A stretch of 64,000 nt of DNA from CAZOZZ01 sp965247425 (GCA_965247425.1 OZ252023.1:4836001-4900000), one strand, 5' to 3'. Numbered from the stretch's first letter, positions 24,925-34,923 are shown. Program-made: numbers and translations. The notes: generated from the letters alone by a model not told the origin.

Positions 24925-27843
24925 ATGCGACGTTCATACCTCAATGGGTCGCCACCATACGGCCTCGGCTCTCTCTCGTCCAGCCTCGGCGCTCCCTCGC
25001 CCAGCCTCGTCCTGTTCACCCTCATCATCCTCGTCATCTTGATCAAGGGTTGTGGCACTGCACCGGAACTCGATCAGGCGGCGTTCTCACTGGACTACGA
25101 AAAATACACTCTGAAGAACGGGCTCGATGTCGTGTTGCACGTGGACCGCTCCGACCCGATCGTCGCCGTGTCGATTACCTACCACGTCGGCTCGGCCCGC
25201 GAAAGACCTGGCAAGACCGGGTTCGCCCACCTGTTCGAACACCTTCTCTTCCTCGACTCGGAGAACCTTGGTCCGGGCGGGATCGATGTCCTGACCGACA
25301 AGGTCGGCGGAAGCATGAACGGGTCGACCAGCCGGGATCGGACGAATTACTACCAGGTCGTGCCGCGTGACGCGCTCGAGAAGATCCTGTGGGCGGAATC
25401 GGATCGCATGGGCTACTTCATCAACACGGTGACCGAAGAGGTGATCGAGAAAGAAAAGCAGGTGGTCAAAAACGAGAAAAGGCAGAGTGTCGACAACCGG
25501 CCGGGCGGTCAGATTTACTCCATCATGGACAAGAACCTCTATCCGCCTTCGCACCCTTACCACTGGCAGGTGATCGGGTCTCTCGAAGACCTGGACTCGG
25601 CGACACTCGAGGATTCGCGCGAGTTTTACCGTACCTGGTACGGCCCTGGCAACGCCACACTCGTCGTGGCGGGAGACCTCGACACTTCCCGGGTGCGAAC
25701 GTGGATCGAAAAATACTTCGGAGAGATTCCCGCCACCTCCCAGGCACCCTCACTCGAGGCCCGGCCGGTCGAGTTACCCGAAACCAAACGCTTGTTCCAC
25801 GAGGATAAGCTGGCACGTGTTCCGACGTTGACGATCACCTGGCCGACCGTCGAACAATACCATCCGGATTCCTATCCGCTCGAGCTGCTGGCCGCGCTTC
25901 TGGCCGAAGGCAAGGGGTCCTCGCTGTACCAAACGCTGGTCGAAGATGAGCAACTCGCACCTTCAGTCGACGCCTTTACCGAAGGATCGGAACTGGCCGG
26001 CAAGTTCAACATCTGGATCGAAAGCTTCGCGGATACCGATCTCAACAGTGTCCACGGCGCGATCGAAGCAGCGCTCGATCGCTTCGAGCGAGTAGGCTTC
26101 ACCGAAGCCGACCTGGATCGGGTGAAGGCCGTACGTGAAACCGACTTCTACGACGGCTACAACAGCATCTCGAGCGTCCTGGGCAAGGTCTTCGCACTGG
26201 CCAAATACAATATCTTCGCCGGCGACCCGGGATATATCTCAGAAGACATTGTCCGAGTCCTGGCCGTCACCCCGGACGACGTCGTACGAGTTTACGAACA
26301 CTACATTCGGGACCGGCACTTCGTCGCAACCAGCAACGTTCCTCTCGGAGCCCCACAACTGGCGCTGGCGGAATCGGTACGTGCCAGCGTCGTCGAGGAA
26401 CCGATCATCGCCGGAAGGGAATCCGAACTCCAAGCGCCCGGGAAAAGAACCCTCGCCGTAACTCCCTCGTCGTTCGATCGCTCCATCGAACCGCCATTCG
26501 GGCCGACACCCGCACTGAAGGTACCCGACATCTGGACGGCTTCTCTGGTGAACGGCGTCCGGGTCCACGGCATCGAACAAACCGAAGTACCCATCGTCCG
26601 TTTCACGATTCGTATGAGGGGTGGATTGCTCCTGGACGCCCCGTCGAAGGTCGGCGTCGCCCACCTACTGGCAGCGACACTGACCGAGGGAACAGCCGAT
26701 CGAACTCCGGAAGAGCTCGAAGAAGCGATCGACGCTCTCGGTTCGTCGATCAACGTCTCGGCCGGCCGTGAAAGCCTGAGGATCTCGGCAAGCACCCTCG
26801 CGCGAAACTACGATCGCACGATGGAACTCGTAGAGGAAGTACTTCTCGAACCTCGGTGGGACGCCGAAGCGTTTTCGCAGGCGAAACAGCGAACGATCAA
26901 CAGACTGCAACAACAGTCGATCGACCCGAACGCGATCGCTGCGAACACGTTCAACCGGTTAATTTACGGTCCGAACAACGTCTTGAGGGAGAACGTCCTC
27001 GGGACGATCACATCGGTTGAAGCGATAACGATCGGGGACCTCCGGCACTACTACGAAAGCTACGTCACACCTGCGGTGGCGAACATTCATGTCGTCGGAG
27101 ACATCGCCCAAGACGCGGCCATTGCGGCAATGGGAGGCATCTCTCGGAGATGGCAAGGCCCGGATGTAGCCCTTCCCCACCACGACGCGGCCGCCCGGAC
27201 GAGACCGGATATTTTTTTCGTTGACGTTCCCGGCGCAACCCAGTCGGTGATCCGGATCGGCGCAATCCGACTGGCGGAAACCGACCCCGATTTCTTCCCC
27301 GCAACGGTGATGAACTTGAGACTGGGAGGCGCCTTCGTTTCCCGGTTGAACCAGGTCCTCCGCGAAGAGAAAGGATATACCTACGGAATTGCGTCCCGCT
27401 TCTCGGGCACCGACCGACCGGGGCCGTTCACTGTCGGCACGAGCGTGCGCGCAAACGTCACGGCCGAATCGGTCGAATTGATACGGGATATCCTTGCGGG
27501 GTACGCGGCATCGTTCACCGAAGCCGATCTGGAAGCGACCGAGAACTACCTTGTCCGGAGCAACGCCCGGGCGTTTGAGACTCTGGCATCCAAGATCAGC
27601 GTCCTGGAGAAAATCAGCACACTCGGGCTGGAGTACGACTACGTTGTGGGACGGGAGCAGGTCGTTCGGAACATGACGCTCGAAGATGTGAAGGAACTCG
27701 CGACAAACTACGCCGATCCTGAGGGCATGGTTTTTCTCGTCGTGGGCGACGCCCGTACTCAACTACCGGGTGTTTCCGCCCTCGGGCTCGGCACCCCGAT
27801 CCTGATTGACGAGAACGCCACTCCCGTAAATTCCGGGCCCTGA
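24925..27843 (+). CDS. Double-length M16 peptidase, predicted lipoprotein
   Basis: About 972-residue M16 peptidase containing two tandem M16 modules in one chain. The N-terminal module has the zinc motif HLFEH (about residues 102-106 from this start) and the GSTSRDRTNYYQVVP block. The C-terminal module has GVAHLLAATL at the equivalent place, without the motif, and retains EEKGYTYGIASRF. It is thus a fused version of the active/inactive pair encoded at 13065-15898. The N-terminus has a long Ser/Pro stretch, a hydrophobic segment (LVLFTLIILVILIKGC) and a lipobox-like Cys43. ATG 24925 is chosen because GGGGAG lies upstream; an in-frame earlier start at 24850 would run through the heptad repeat. 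Confidence 0.88.
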   Translation: MRRSYLNGSPPYGLGSLSSSLGAPSPSLVLFTLIILVILIKGCGTAPELDQAAFSLDYEKYTLKNGLDVVLHVDRSDPIVAVSITYHVGSARERPGKTGFAHLFEHLLFLDSENLGPGGIDVLTDKVGGSMNGSTSRDRTNYYQVVPRDALEKILWAESDRMGYFINTVTEEVIEKEKQVVKNEKRQSVDNRPGGQIYSIMDKNLYPPSHPYHWQVIGSLEDLDSATLEDSREFYRTWYGPGNATLVVAGDLDTSRVRTWIEKYFGEIPATSQAPSLEARPVELPETKRLFHEDKLARVPTLTITWPTVEQYHPDSYPLELLAALLAEGKGSSLYQTLVEDEQLAPSVDAFTEGSELAGKFNIWIESFADTDLNSVHGAIEAALDRFERVGFTEADLDRVKAVRETDFYDGYNSISSVLGKVFALAKYNIFAGDPGYISEDIVRVLAVTPDDVVRVYEHYIRDRHFVATSNVPLGAPQLALAESVRASVVEEPIIAGRESELQAPGKRTLAVTPSSFDRSIEPPFGPTPALKVPDIWTASLVNGVRVHGIEQTEVPIVRFTIRMRGGLLLDAPSKVGVAHLLAATLTEGTADRTPEELEEAIDALGSSINVSAGRESLRISASTLARNYDRTMELVEEVLLEPRWDAEAFSQAKQRTINRLQQQSIDPNAIAANTFNRLIYGPNNVLRENVLGTITSVEAITIGDLRHYYESYVTPAVANIHVVGDIAQDAAIAAMGGISRRWQGPDVALPHHDAAARTRPDIFFVDVPGATQSVIRIGAIRLAETDPDFFPATVMNLRLGGAFVSRLNQVLREEKGYTYGIASRFSGTDRPGPFTVGTSVRANVTAESVELIRDILAGYAASFTEADLEATENYLVRSNARAFETLASKISVLEKISTLGLEYDYVVGREQVVRNMTLEDVKELATNYADPEGMVFLVVGDARTQLPGVSALGLGTPILIDENATPVNSGP

Positions 27844-27894
27844 CCTAAAAGACTGTCGGGCGTCGTCAACAAGCGCCTCCCAACTCTCAGCCTG

Positions 27895-29409
27895 TTATTC
27901 GGTGGCAGGATTATCTGCTACCGACTTCTTCGTCGTTTTTGTCGTCTTCTTCGTCTTGGCCGTCTTCGTTGTCTTCGCGGCTTTCTTCGTCGTCTTCGTC
28001 GTTTTCTTTGAGGCCTTCGTCGTTTTGCGTGTCTTGGTCGCAGCTACCTTGCGTTTCCGGGCCGGTGTCTTCTTGGGCTCGGCGACTTCAGGCGCGGCCT
28101 CCACTTCGGTGGGTTTCTGATCGACATCCACGACCGCAGCCTCAGCCTCTATGGCTTCGGGGACCGGAGCCGCGGCGGAAGTTTCCGGTTCCTGCGGCGA
28201 GACGGCAGGAGTCTCGGCTGACGGGGCAACCGCGGCGGGTTTCGTCAGTTCGTCGCCCTGGAAGATGCGCAGCACGCCCTGTCGGTTGCGTTCCAACCTG
28301 AACACGCCCGCCCGCTGACACTGCCGCACGACATCGAGCAAGCTCGAGAACCCGTATTCCTTTTCGTCAAAGCTCGGCTCGACGGATTTCATGAGCTGCT
28401 TGACGTTGCGCAAATACATGGGCCATTTCGGTGTGGTCTCGGATCTCTCAAACACAGAACGGACCATCTGGACAGCCTCCGCCACGCGGGGCGGCGCACT
28501 GTTGTCAGGTTCTTCGGTTTCGATCTCCCCGTTTCCGGTTTGCTCTGGGGTTGAAGAGTCGACGGTCGGCGGAACGGGGGCCGCGGGTGCGGGGGACTCC
28601 CTTCGCCTTCGTGGTTCAGGCTTCGGAGATTCCGACGTTTCGGTTGGGTCCTCACGCAATTCCACAAACAAGCTGCGGTCTACTCTCTTAATGGTAACGG
28701 CGCCCGTCCGGGCCAGCTTCTCAACGAAGTCGCGAAACGTGGTACCACCGTAGTCTTTTTCGGAAAAGGTCGAGTCCAGTTGAAGGAGTGTGCTCTTCAG
28801 CAGACCGAGTTGTGGGGAGACTTCTCGATCGCTCAAGATCTTCAGAGCACGCTTCATCAGGGGCAGGGCTTTTTCCAGAGGAGTTTCACCCGTGGCAGGC
28901 CGGGTGGTGCGCCCGGACTGTCTCCGGGTCGGCTGTTGGGTGCGTATGAGATTTTCGTAGGCGATGAATTCGTGGCAGTTCTTCTGGAGGATGGTACTCG
29001 TGAACGCCCGACCACCCACGACCAGAACTTTCTTGTCGTACTCTTTCAGTTTCTCGACCAGCGTAATGAAATCACTATCGCCTCCCACGATGACGAAGGC
29101 ATTGATGTGATTCCGCGTGAACGCCATTTCCAGCGCATCGAGCGCCAGGTTGATGTCCGCGCCATTCTTGTCTCCTCCGGGCGTCAGGTTTCTCTGGACC
29201 ATCTGAATGGCATGCTGGCCCATTGCACGTCCGTATTCCCCGGCCCGCTTCCAGTCTCCGTATGCAATTTTGGTCACGATCTCGCCTCTCTCCTTGATGG
29301 CTTCGAGGACAGCGGCGATGTCAAAGTGTCTGTTCAGCGTACTCTTGACTCCAATCTCGATGTTGTCGAAGTCTACGAAGACGGCGATTTTTAAATTATC
29401 TTCTGTCAA
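27895..29409 (-). CDS. NYN-domain protein with two LOTUS/OST-HTH domains and a Lys/Thr-rich tail
   Basis: 504-residue putative RNA-processing protein. Residues 6-155 are a NYN (PIN-like) nuclease domain with acidic residues D13/D15 (VFVDFDN), D85 (NGADINLALD) and D111/D113 (VGGDSDF). Residues about 177-252 and 306-385 are two winged-helix LOTUS/OST-HTH domains, each with the landmark YGGTTFRDF or YGFSSLLDV. A Pro/Ala/Glu linker and a C-terminal tail (about 446-496) of repeated K-K-T-T-K units, like histone H1 or bacterial nucleoid-binding tails, follow. The start codon is TTG at 29409, with AAGGAAAC upstream. Known LabA/MARF1-type proteins suggest RNA cleavage guided by LOTUS binding; this is inference. 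Confidence 0.85.
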   Translation of the reverse strand: MTEDNLKIAVFVDFDNIEIGVKSTLNRHFDIAAVLEAIKERGEIVTKIAYGDWKRAGEYGRAMGQHAIQMVQRNLTPGGDKNGADINLALDALEMAFTRNHINAFVIVGGDSDFITLVEKLKEYDKKVLVVGGRAFTSTILQKNCHEFIAYENLIRTQQPTRRQSGRTTRPATGETPLEKALPLMKRALKILSDREVSPQLGLLKSTLLQLDSTFSEKDYGGTTFRDFVEKLARTGAVTIKRVDRSLFVELREDPTETSESPKPEPRRRRESPAPAAPVPPTVDSSTPEQTGNGEIETEEPDNSAPPRVAEAVQMVRSVFERSETTPKWPMYLRNVKQLMKSVEPSFDEKEYGFSSLLDVVRQCQRAGVFRLERNRQGVLRIFQGDELTKPAAVAPSAETPAVSPQEPETSAAAPVPEAIEAEAAVVDVDQKPTEVEAAPEVAEPKKTPARKRKVAATKTRKTTKASKKTTKTTKKAAKTTKTAKTKKTTKTTKKSVADNPATE

Positions 29410-29670
29410 ATTGTTTCCTTATTTTCTAGGCGTCAAGCCCTCAGGCATTCGATTGGACGCGTTTACCTGGCTCAAGTTACTGTCATCCCGGGACAGTCCG
29501 GGACCGCAAAGCCGGTTGAACGCGAAATTACACTACAAAGCAGTCTAATTCATTGGGGGCAAACAGGCCAAATGGCTTGAAGGTAAGTCGAGCTGTAACA
29601 GGGGGGGCGGGCAGTCGAACCATAGAAGCGGCTCGAACGACCGGCACCCGTTCGTCGAGGCGGCCACCCG

Positions 29671-30099
29671 CTACCGAAACAGGTCATCGAACGCGCTGCG
29701 GGCATCCTTTGGAGCCACTCGTCTCGGTGTCGACGTTTCTTTCTCGATCGAAGTTCGCGGATCAAAGAACTCGCACTCGGTGCGGCCATCCTTCGCGGTG
29801 ACGCGAGTCGAGATCGGCTGCGTGCATTCGAGACGGGCAGAGGTGTCGAAATGATGGCAATGCTTGCACGTCCGAAGATCGGAATGACATTTCGGACACT
29901 GACTTTCAAGCGTGATTTCAGTCGTCTTGGACATAATGTGGCCGCACATGGCGCAACGCATCACTTCCTGAAATCCGGGCATCCGTGGCGATCGCGGACC
30001 CTCTCGCGATCTCGGTGGCTGTTGTTGCTTCGCCCTCCGCTTCTCGCGTTCACCACTTTGCTCGTGCTGGTAGCCGTCCTGTCTGTACTTTCTTCCCAT
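29671..30099 (-). CDS. Small zinc-ribbon protein
   Basis: 142-residue protein with a basic, Gln/Arg/Pro-rich N-terminus and a central zinc-ribbon array: CAMC, CPKC and CKHC, plus further single cysteines in ECTQP and ECEF. This could bind two zinc ions. The C-terminal end is short and mixed-charge. The family is not recognised beyond zinc-ribbon. The spacing of Cys pairs and basic N-terminus fit a nucleic-acid-associated protein. It lies downstream of the acyl-ligase gene on the opposite side of a 130-base gap, with no clear operon link. About 260 bases between it and the NYN gene hold nothing recognisable. Confidence 0.6.
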   Translation of the reverse strand: MGRKYRQDGYQHEQSGEREKRRAKQQQPPRSREGPRSPRMPGFQEVMRCAMCGHIMSKTTEITLESQCPKCHSDLRTCKHCHHFDTSARLECTQPISTRVTAKDGRTECEFFDPRTSIEKETSTPRRVAPKDARSAFDDLFR

Positions 30100-30230
30100 G
30101 TGTCCTCCCGGGCATGGCGCGGAAAAGTGTCGGGCGATGAGGTGTCAGAAAAAGGAAAACGTGAGGGGACGCTCCAATTATAGCGAGGGACAGTCGGGGA
30201 CGGTTAGGAATTTATAGGGGCGCCGCTCAG

Positions 30231-32918
30231 TTAGGGACCTCGGTCGACCAGATCCGCTACGGCGTTGCGAAGGGCCGCGTTGATAGCAGAATGAGGATCC
30301 CCGGAATCCCTGAACGCCTCTGGATAGATCGGGTCCCCGATAACGATCTCTACCGGGTGCGCGCGGAGGCTGCCACCGCGGGGCCACGCTTCGAAAGTGC
30401 CTCTGATGCCGATCGGAACGAGCGGCACGTTCAGCTCGGTCGACAGGATCGCCGCTCCTTGCTTGAATGGGGTCAGGTTTCCGTGAAAACTCCGCTCTCC
30501 CTCAGGGAACACAAGCAGGATTCTTTTTCTGCGCAGGCCTACAGCGGCAATCCGCATGGCACGGGTGAGGTTTGCGTTCGGATCCACAGGGACAATGTTC
30601 ACCGTGCTACCGAGCCAGGCCATCATGGGGCTCTCGAAGTAGTCGGTGTAACCCAGGATGAAGATGTCCCGGATGACCCGTAAGGGCAGAATCGAACAAA
30701 CCAGAAAGGGATCCAGGTACGACACGTGGTTGGGGCAGATCAAGAACGGCGCTTCCTTGGGGAGCTTGTCCAAACCCCGGACCTTCGTCCTGAACGGAAT
30801 CTTTGCAATCGCCCCGAAGATGCGGATCGTTGGAAAGCCGAAGTAGGTCAGACTGGTCCGCGACTCGCGTATGTATTCATGGGCCAGTTCCTCGTCTCCG
30901 TCGGCGGTCAGCTTTTCTTTCCAGGATCGGCCTCCCGCGGCGGCGCCACGGCCGGCCTCTTCGATAGCATCGAGCAGATCATCGATCGTGAAGATCTGAT
31001 TCACCGCTTCCTCGTTCACCTCCAGCCCTAATTCGGACTCGATGTCGGTCAACAGTTCAACGCGCCCAAGTGAGTCGAAACCAAGGTCCAGTTCGAAGTT
31101 CATGTCGGGAGACAACGCGCCCAGAGCGGCCTTGGCGTCGTGGATCGCCCGGGCCACAACCAGACCGACTCCTTCGGTCAGCCGTTCATGATCCTGACTC
31201 GCTTCAGGCGCCTCTTTCGCCTTACTCCGGGTGACCTCCTCTTCGTAAATCTGAAATCGCTTCAGTTTGCGGGTCACTGTGCGGGGCAAGGCATCGTTTC
31301 GAACCGCGAGTGAGTGGATTCGCATGAACGACGCCAGTTCCCTGGACCGGTTGTCAAATTCGTATCGGATCAGATCGCCAATGCCCGTCTGGTTCCGCCT
31401 GCGGAATTCCTCCAGATCCGGAACGACGATAGCATGCAGTGTATCGCCAGGGGACGAGGCGTCCGGCATGCCCATGACACACATTTCCTTAACGTATGGG
31501 CACTTTTCGTAGTGTTCCTCAACCTCTTCGGGATAGATGTTCTTGCCGGTCGAAAGGACGATGACGTCCTTACTGCGTCCCGTTATGACCAGGTTCCCGT
31601 CGGAATCGAGCTGCCCGAGGTCTCCCGTGTGCAGCCATCCGTCCTGGATCGCCTGTGTCGTCGCCTCTTCATTTCGATAGTAGCCCTGCATCAGGATGTC
31701 TCCTCGAACGCAAACCTCCCCGATGCCGACATCGTTCGGACTGTCGATCCGGATCGACACACCACGCAACGGCAGGCCAACCGTACCTATCGCGTTGGCG
31801 GCGACCGGCGTCGCGGTGGCCGCGGCACTCGTTTCCGTCAGACCGTAGGCCTGGACCATCGTGTAACCGAGCGTCTGGAAATCCTCCGCAATCTGCGGCT
31901 CGAATCGGGAGCCGCCCGTCACCAGCAAGGTGAGATCGGGTCCGATGCCCGCGTGAATCCGCGAGAACAGCTTCCGGCGAAACGCCGGGTTGTTCGTCCG
32001 TTTCGCGATACGGAACATCAACCCGAACAGCTTGCGCTGGACCCAACCCTGCTCGGCCACCCGGGCAAAAATCCTCTTGTGGACAGCGTAAAAGAACTGG
32101 GGCACGCAAACAAAGAAGCTGATTCGGTGCTGCTTGAAGGCGGCAACGATCCGTTGAGGTGAAATGGCTGGAAGAAATACCACTCCCGCGCCGGACCCGA
32201 GCGACCCCAGGGCGTTGGCGACAAGCGGTAGAACATGAGAAAACGGCAGGACCGAAAGCATGCGGTGATCGGGCGACAGTTCCAGGAGTTCGATGAGACC
32301 GCTGATGTCGGCGGCGAGGCCCTTTGCTGAAATCCGGACGCCTTTCGGGTCGCCCGTCGTCCCGGACGTGTACATCAACACCGCCGTACCGTCCGGGGAA
32401 ACACCAGCCTCGGCGACGCTGTCGTTCCCCCGCGCCAGGAACTCCTCCCAGCTGGTACAGGACGGGGCGTCCTTGTCAACGACGATCACTTCGACATCTT
32501 GCGATTCGCATGCGGCAACGGCAGTCTCACGGTTACCTTCGTCGGCAAAGACCCACTTGCACTCGGAATGCTCGACCAACCGCCGGATGGACGCGGCCGG
32601 CAACAGAGGCGAGAGGGGCACACAAACCCCACCCAGTCTCAGGGTCCCGAGGAGAGCAAAAACCCAGCCGGGGCTGTTGTCCATCAGAATCCCGACGCGG
32701 GCACCGGCGACCAGACCGCTTGCAGTCAAGGACGCTGCTATCTGCCCGGAGCGTTGCCACACATCCTGATAGGTGTAGTTTTCGACGTGATCCGGATGAT
32801 CGACGGCATAGGCAAACCGATCGGGATCCTTCTCGACCCAGTCGTGAATACGCTCCAGGAACGGTCGATCAGAGCCCGGTTCGACCGGCGGACCGGAAAC
32901 TTCGGTACGAAAACTCAT
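30231..32918 (-). CDS. Acyl ligase - acyl carrier protein - PlsC acyltransferase fusion
   Basis: 895-residue three-part lipid enzyme. Residues about 15-560 are an AMP-forming acyl-CoA/acyl-ACP synthetase (VLMYTSGTTGDPKGVRIS, QAYGLTETSAAATATP, WLHTGDLGQLDSDG, GRSKDVIVLSTGKNIYPEEVE). Next is an acyl carrier domain with phosphopantetheine Ser in LGFDSLGRVELLTD. The C-terminal part is a PlsC-type glycerolipid acyltransferase with NHVSYLD (HX4D) and VFPEGERSFHG. The order suggests activation of a free fatty acid, loading on the built-in carrier and transfer to a lysophospholipid, as in the two-domain Aas enzyme but with its own ACP. The start is ATG at 32918; the MITE at 32966-33243 lies 48 bases upstream and may affect its promoter. 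Confidence 0.9.
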   Translation of the reverse strand: MSFRTEVSGPPVEPGSDRPFLERIHDWVEKDPDRFAYAVDHPDHVENYTYQDVWQRSGQIAASLTASGLVAGARVGILMDNSPGWVFALLGTLRLGGVCVPLSPLLPAASIRRLVEHSECKWVFADEGNRETAVAACESQDVEVIVVDKDAPSCTSWEEFLARGNDSVAEAGVSPDGTAVLMYTSGTTGDPKGVRISAKGLAADISGLIELLELSPDHRMLSVLPFSHVLPLVANALGSLGSGAGVVFLPAISPQRIVAAFKQHRISFFVCVPQFFYAVHKRIFARVAEQGWVQRKLFGLMFRIAKRTNNPAFRRKLFSRIHAGIGPDLTLLVTGGSRFEPQIAEDFQTLGYTMVQAYGLTETSAAATATPVAANAIGTVGLPLRGVSIRIDSPNDVGIGEVCVRGDILMQGYYRNEEATTQAIQDGWLHTGDLGQLDSDGNLVITGRSKDVIVLSTGKNIYPEEVEEHYEKCPYVKEMCVMGMPDASSPGDTLHAIVVPDLEEFRRRNQTGIGDLIRYEFDNRSRELASFMRIHSLAVRNDALPRTVTRKLKRFQIYEEEVTRSKAKEAPEASQDHERLTEGVGLVVARAIHDAKAALGALSPDMNFELDLGFDSLGRVELLTDIESELGLEVNEEAVNQIFTIDDLLDAIEEAGRGAAAGGRSWKEKLTADGDEELAHEYIRESRTSLTYFGFPTIRIFGAIAKIPFRTKVRGLDKLPKEAPFLICPNHVSYLDPFLVCSILPLRVIRDIFILGYTDYFESPMMAWLGSTVNIVPVDPNANLTRAMRIAAVGLRRKRILLVFPEGERSFHGNLTPFKQGAAILSTELNVPLVPIGIRGTFEAWPRGGSLRAHPVEIVIGDPIYPEAFRDSGDPHSAINAALRNAVADLVDRGP

Positions 32919-32965
32919 TGGACGACGGGTTGAACTCCTTTGATTATGATGATCGGCGTCGGGCC

Positions 32966-33243
32966 CTAGGAGCCCGTGGTGGAAGTCTGTAGGGTCGCGT
33001 TACGAGCGCCATGGGGCTAGATGCAAGGCGCCACGACGACGTCGATGCTCTTCATCGATCTAGGAGTGGCAACGCCGCAGCTGGCCCCATGCCGTCGTCA
33101 CCCGAAGGGCGCAGGGGTCTTCGGGCCACAGGCTTTGTCATTCGTCGGTCATGATGACAAAGCATCGTTCCGCTCCTCATTTCGCGCCTGTGACCCGAAT
33201 ACCCCTGCGCGCGACCCTACAGACTTCCACCACGGGCTCCGAG
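32966..33243. mobile_element. MITE family B, copy 1
   Basis: 270-bp element (32970-33239) with perfect terminal inverted repeats of about 31 bp beginning GGAGCCCGTGGTGGAAGTCT. It is flanked by CTAG on the left (32966-32969) and CGAG on the right (33240-33243), a likely mutated CTAG. A second copy is at 48676-48953. It contains an internal hairpin GCTTTGTCAT / ATGACAAAGC. There is no coding capacity; frames across it that extend the MBL lipoprotein gene upstream are chance. It lies between two divergent genes. Confidence 0.88.
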
Positions 33244-33329
33244 GCGCCTGGCGCGAAGCGGGGGAGGAGACCGGCCACCCACGGATCGCTCCTCGATTGT
33301 CAAGGCCACCCATGCTAGCATACCGTGCG

Positions 33330-34868
33330 ATGAATTCCCGGTGTGCCCCCAGCCCTGCCCTTCCTGTTTCCCTTCCGGAAAGTGGCGCCTCCCGCGTCTA
33401 TAGAAGTCTGGCCGTATGGCTGTTGTTCTACCTTCTGGCGGGGGGGTGCGTCTCGACAAACTCTGACAGAGAGTTGATAGGCGAGGTCATACTCGCCATG
33501 GGCGGCGCGGACCTTGTTCGTCGGGTGGACACGCTCCGGGTGGAGGGCGCCGGAAAGAGTTACAACCTCGGGCAAGGCGCAACTCCGGATGGTGAGCTAC
33601 CGCTGTTCGAGGTGACCGAATACCGGATGATGGTGGACCTCTCCAATCGACGGTGGCGGATGGAATGGGTACGGACTCCCCGATTCCCCTCGGGAAACTC
33701 CAGTCCACGAACCGAGATTCTTGCCGTGGATGACGGCGTCGCCTTCGATATCGGTGGGGATGGGACCCCACGGCGCGTGGCAGACCTCCATGGCCGTATT
33801 CGTCAGGCTGAACTTCATCATCATCCCGTCGGGGCACTCCAGGCGGCCATGGCGACCAACAGCCGGCTGTCGAACCGGCGGGCGCTCGGCAACCTGGAGG
33901 CGGTGGACGTCATGGCGCCGGATGGTGACGAGTTCACGCTGTACGTCGACGCGACAACGAAACTGCCGGCAAAAGTTCAGTGGACGACCTACAGCCAGAA
34001 CCTCGGTGACGTGATCGCGGAACTGGAGTTCGACGATTATGTGACCGTCGACGGTCTCAAACTCCCGGCCCGGTTGACCCATTATGTGGATCGCTTCAAA
34101 ACCGCCGAACTGGTTGTGTCGGGCGCCGTCAATGGAGACGTCGGGAACCTGGCTGCACCGGACGATGTAAAATCCGCAGCGGTTGCCGCCCCCCGGGCCA
34201 GGGTCGAAGTGGAAGAGATATCTCGTGGAATCTGGTATCTCACCGGCGAGTCCCACCACAGCGTTGTCGTAGAGTTTGGCGACCATCTCACAATGATCGA
34301 GTCACCACAGAACGACATTCGGTCCCTGGCCGTCATTCAGAAAGCCAGGGGGCTCAACCCGGACAAGCCTCTCACCGCCGTCATCAGCACACATCACCAT
34401 TTCGACCATTCCGGGGGTATCCGCGCCGCAATATCAGAGGGACTGACGATCATCGCCCACGAAACCAGCCGGCCGTTTTATGAGGACATAGCGTCGCGGT
34501 CGCACTCGCTGTCGCCGGACGCGTTGGCCAAGAATCCCCAAGCGCTGAAGATCGAGACCGTTGGCGAAAAAACGATCCTCAGCGATAACACGCGAACGAT
34601 CGAAATTTATCCAATCGAAGAAAGCGCTCATGCCGATACGCTGCTGATGGTCTATTTTCCCGAGCAACGTCTTCTCGCGTTTGCCGACGTTTTCACGCCC
34701 GCGGTCTCAGGCTCGGCGAACCAGCCCCGCTTTCCTTTCGTCGCCAACCTGATGAAAAACGTTCAGGACTACGACCTGCGCGTCGACCGGGTCGTTCCGA
34801 TACATGGCCGACTGGTTCCCTACAGTGAAGTCCGAGCGGCTGCGGAAGCCGAGGCTGCACGGCAGTGA
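33330..34868 (+). CDS. Metallo-beta-lactamase fold lipoprotein
   Basis: Predicted lipoprotein of about 512 residues. A signal peptide core SLAVWLLFYLLAGGC ends in a lipobox Cys. The N-terminal half (GGADLVRRVDTLRVEGAGKSYN and following beta-rich sequence) resembles periplasmic lipoprotein-carrier-like folds. The C-terminal half is an MBL domain with HHHFDHSGG (HxHxDH), a late Asp in LAFADVF and a final His in VPIHGRLVP. It is likely a zinc hydrolase in the periplasm. ATG 33330 is used (ATG 33312 also possible, neither with a strong RBS); the longer reading from 33021 begins in the MITE and is rejected. Confidence 0.75.
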   Translation: MNSRCAPSPALPVSLPESGASRVYRSLAVWLLFYLLAGGCVSTNSDRELIGEVILAMGGADLVRRVDTLRVEGAGKSYNLGQGATPDGELPLFEVTEYRMMVDLSNRRWRMEWVRTPRFPSGNSSPRTEILAVDDGVAFDIGGDGTPRRVADLHGRIRQAELHHHPVGALQAAMATNSRLSNRRALGNLEAVDVMAPDGDEFTLYVDATTKLPAKVQWTTYSQNLGDVIAELEFDDYVTVDGLKLPARLTHYVDRFKTAELVVSGAVNGDVGNLAAPDDVKSAAVAAPRARVEVEEISRGIWYLTGESHHSVVVEFGDHLTMIESPQNDIRSLAVIQKARGLNPDKPLTAVISTHHHFDHSGGIRAAISEGLTIIAHETSRPFYEDIASRSHSLSPDALAKNPQALKIETVGEKTILSDNTRTIEIYPIEESAHADTLLMVYFPEQRLLAFADVFTPAVSGSANQPRFPFVANLMKNVQDYDLRVDRVVPIHGRLVPYSEVRAAAEAEAARQ

Positions 34869-34923
34869 TCCGTTGTCACTTACTTCGGTTGTCCGTCGAA
34901 GATCCGTCTGCCTGTGATTCTCA

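Noticed and set aside
33021..33329. Upstream extension of the MBL lipoprotein gene
   Set aside because: The extension is translation of MITE B and removes the natural signal peptide and lipobox from the N-terminus.
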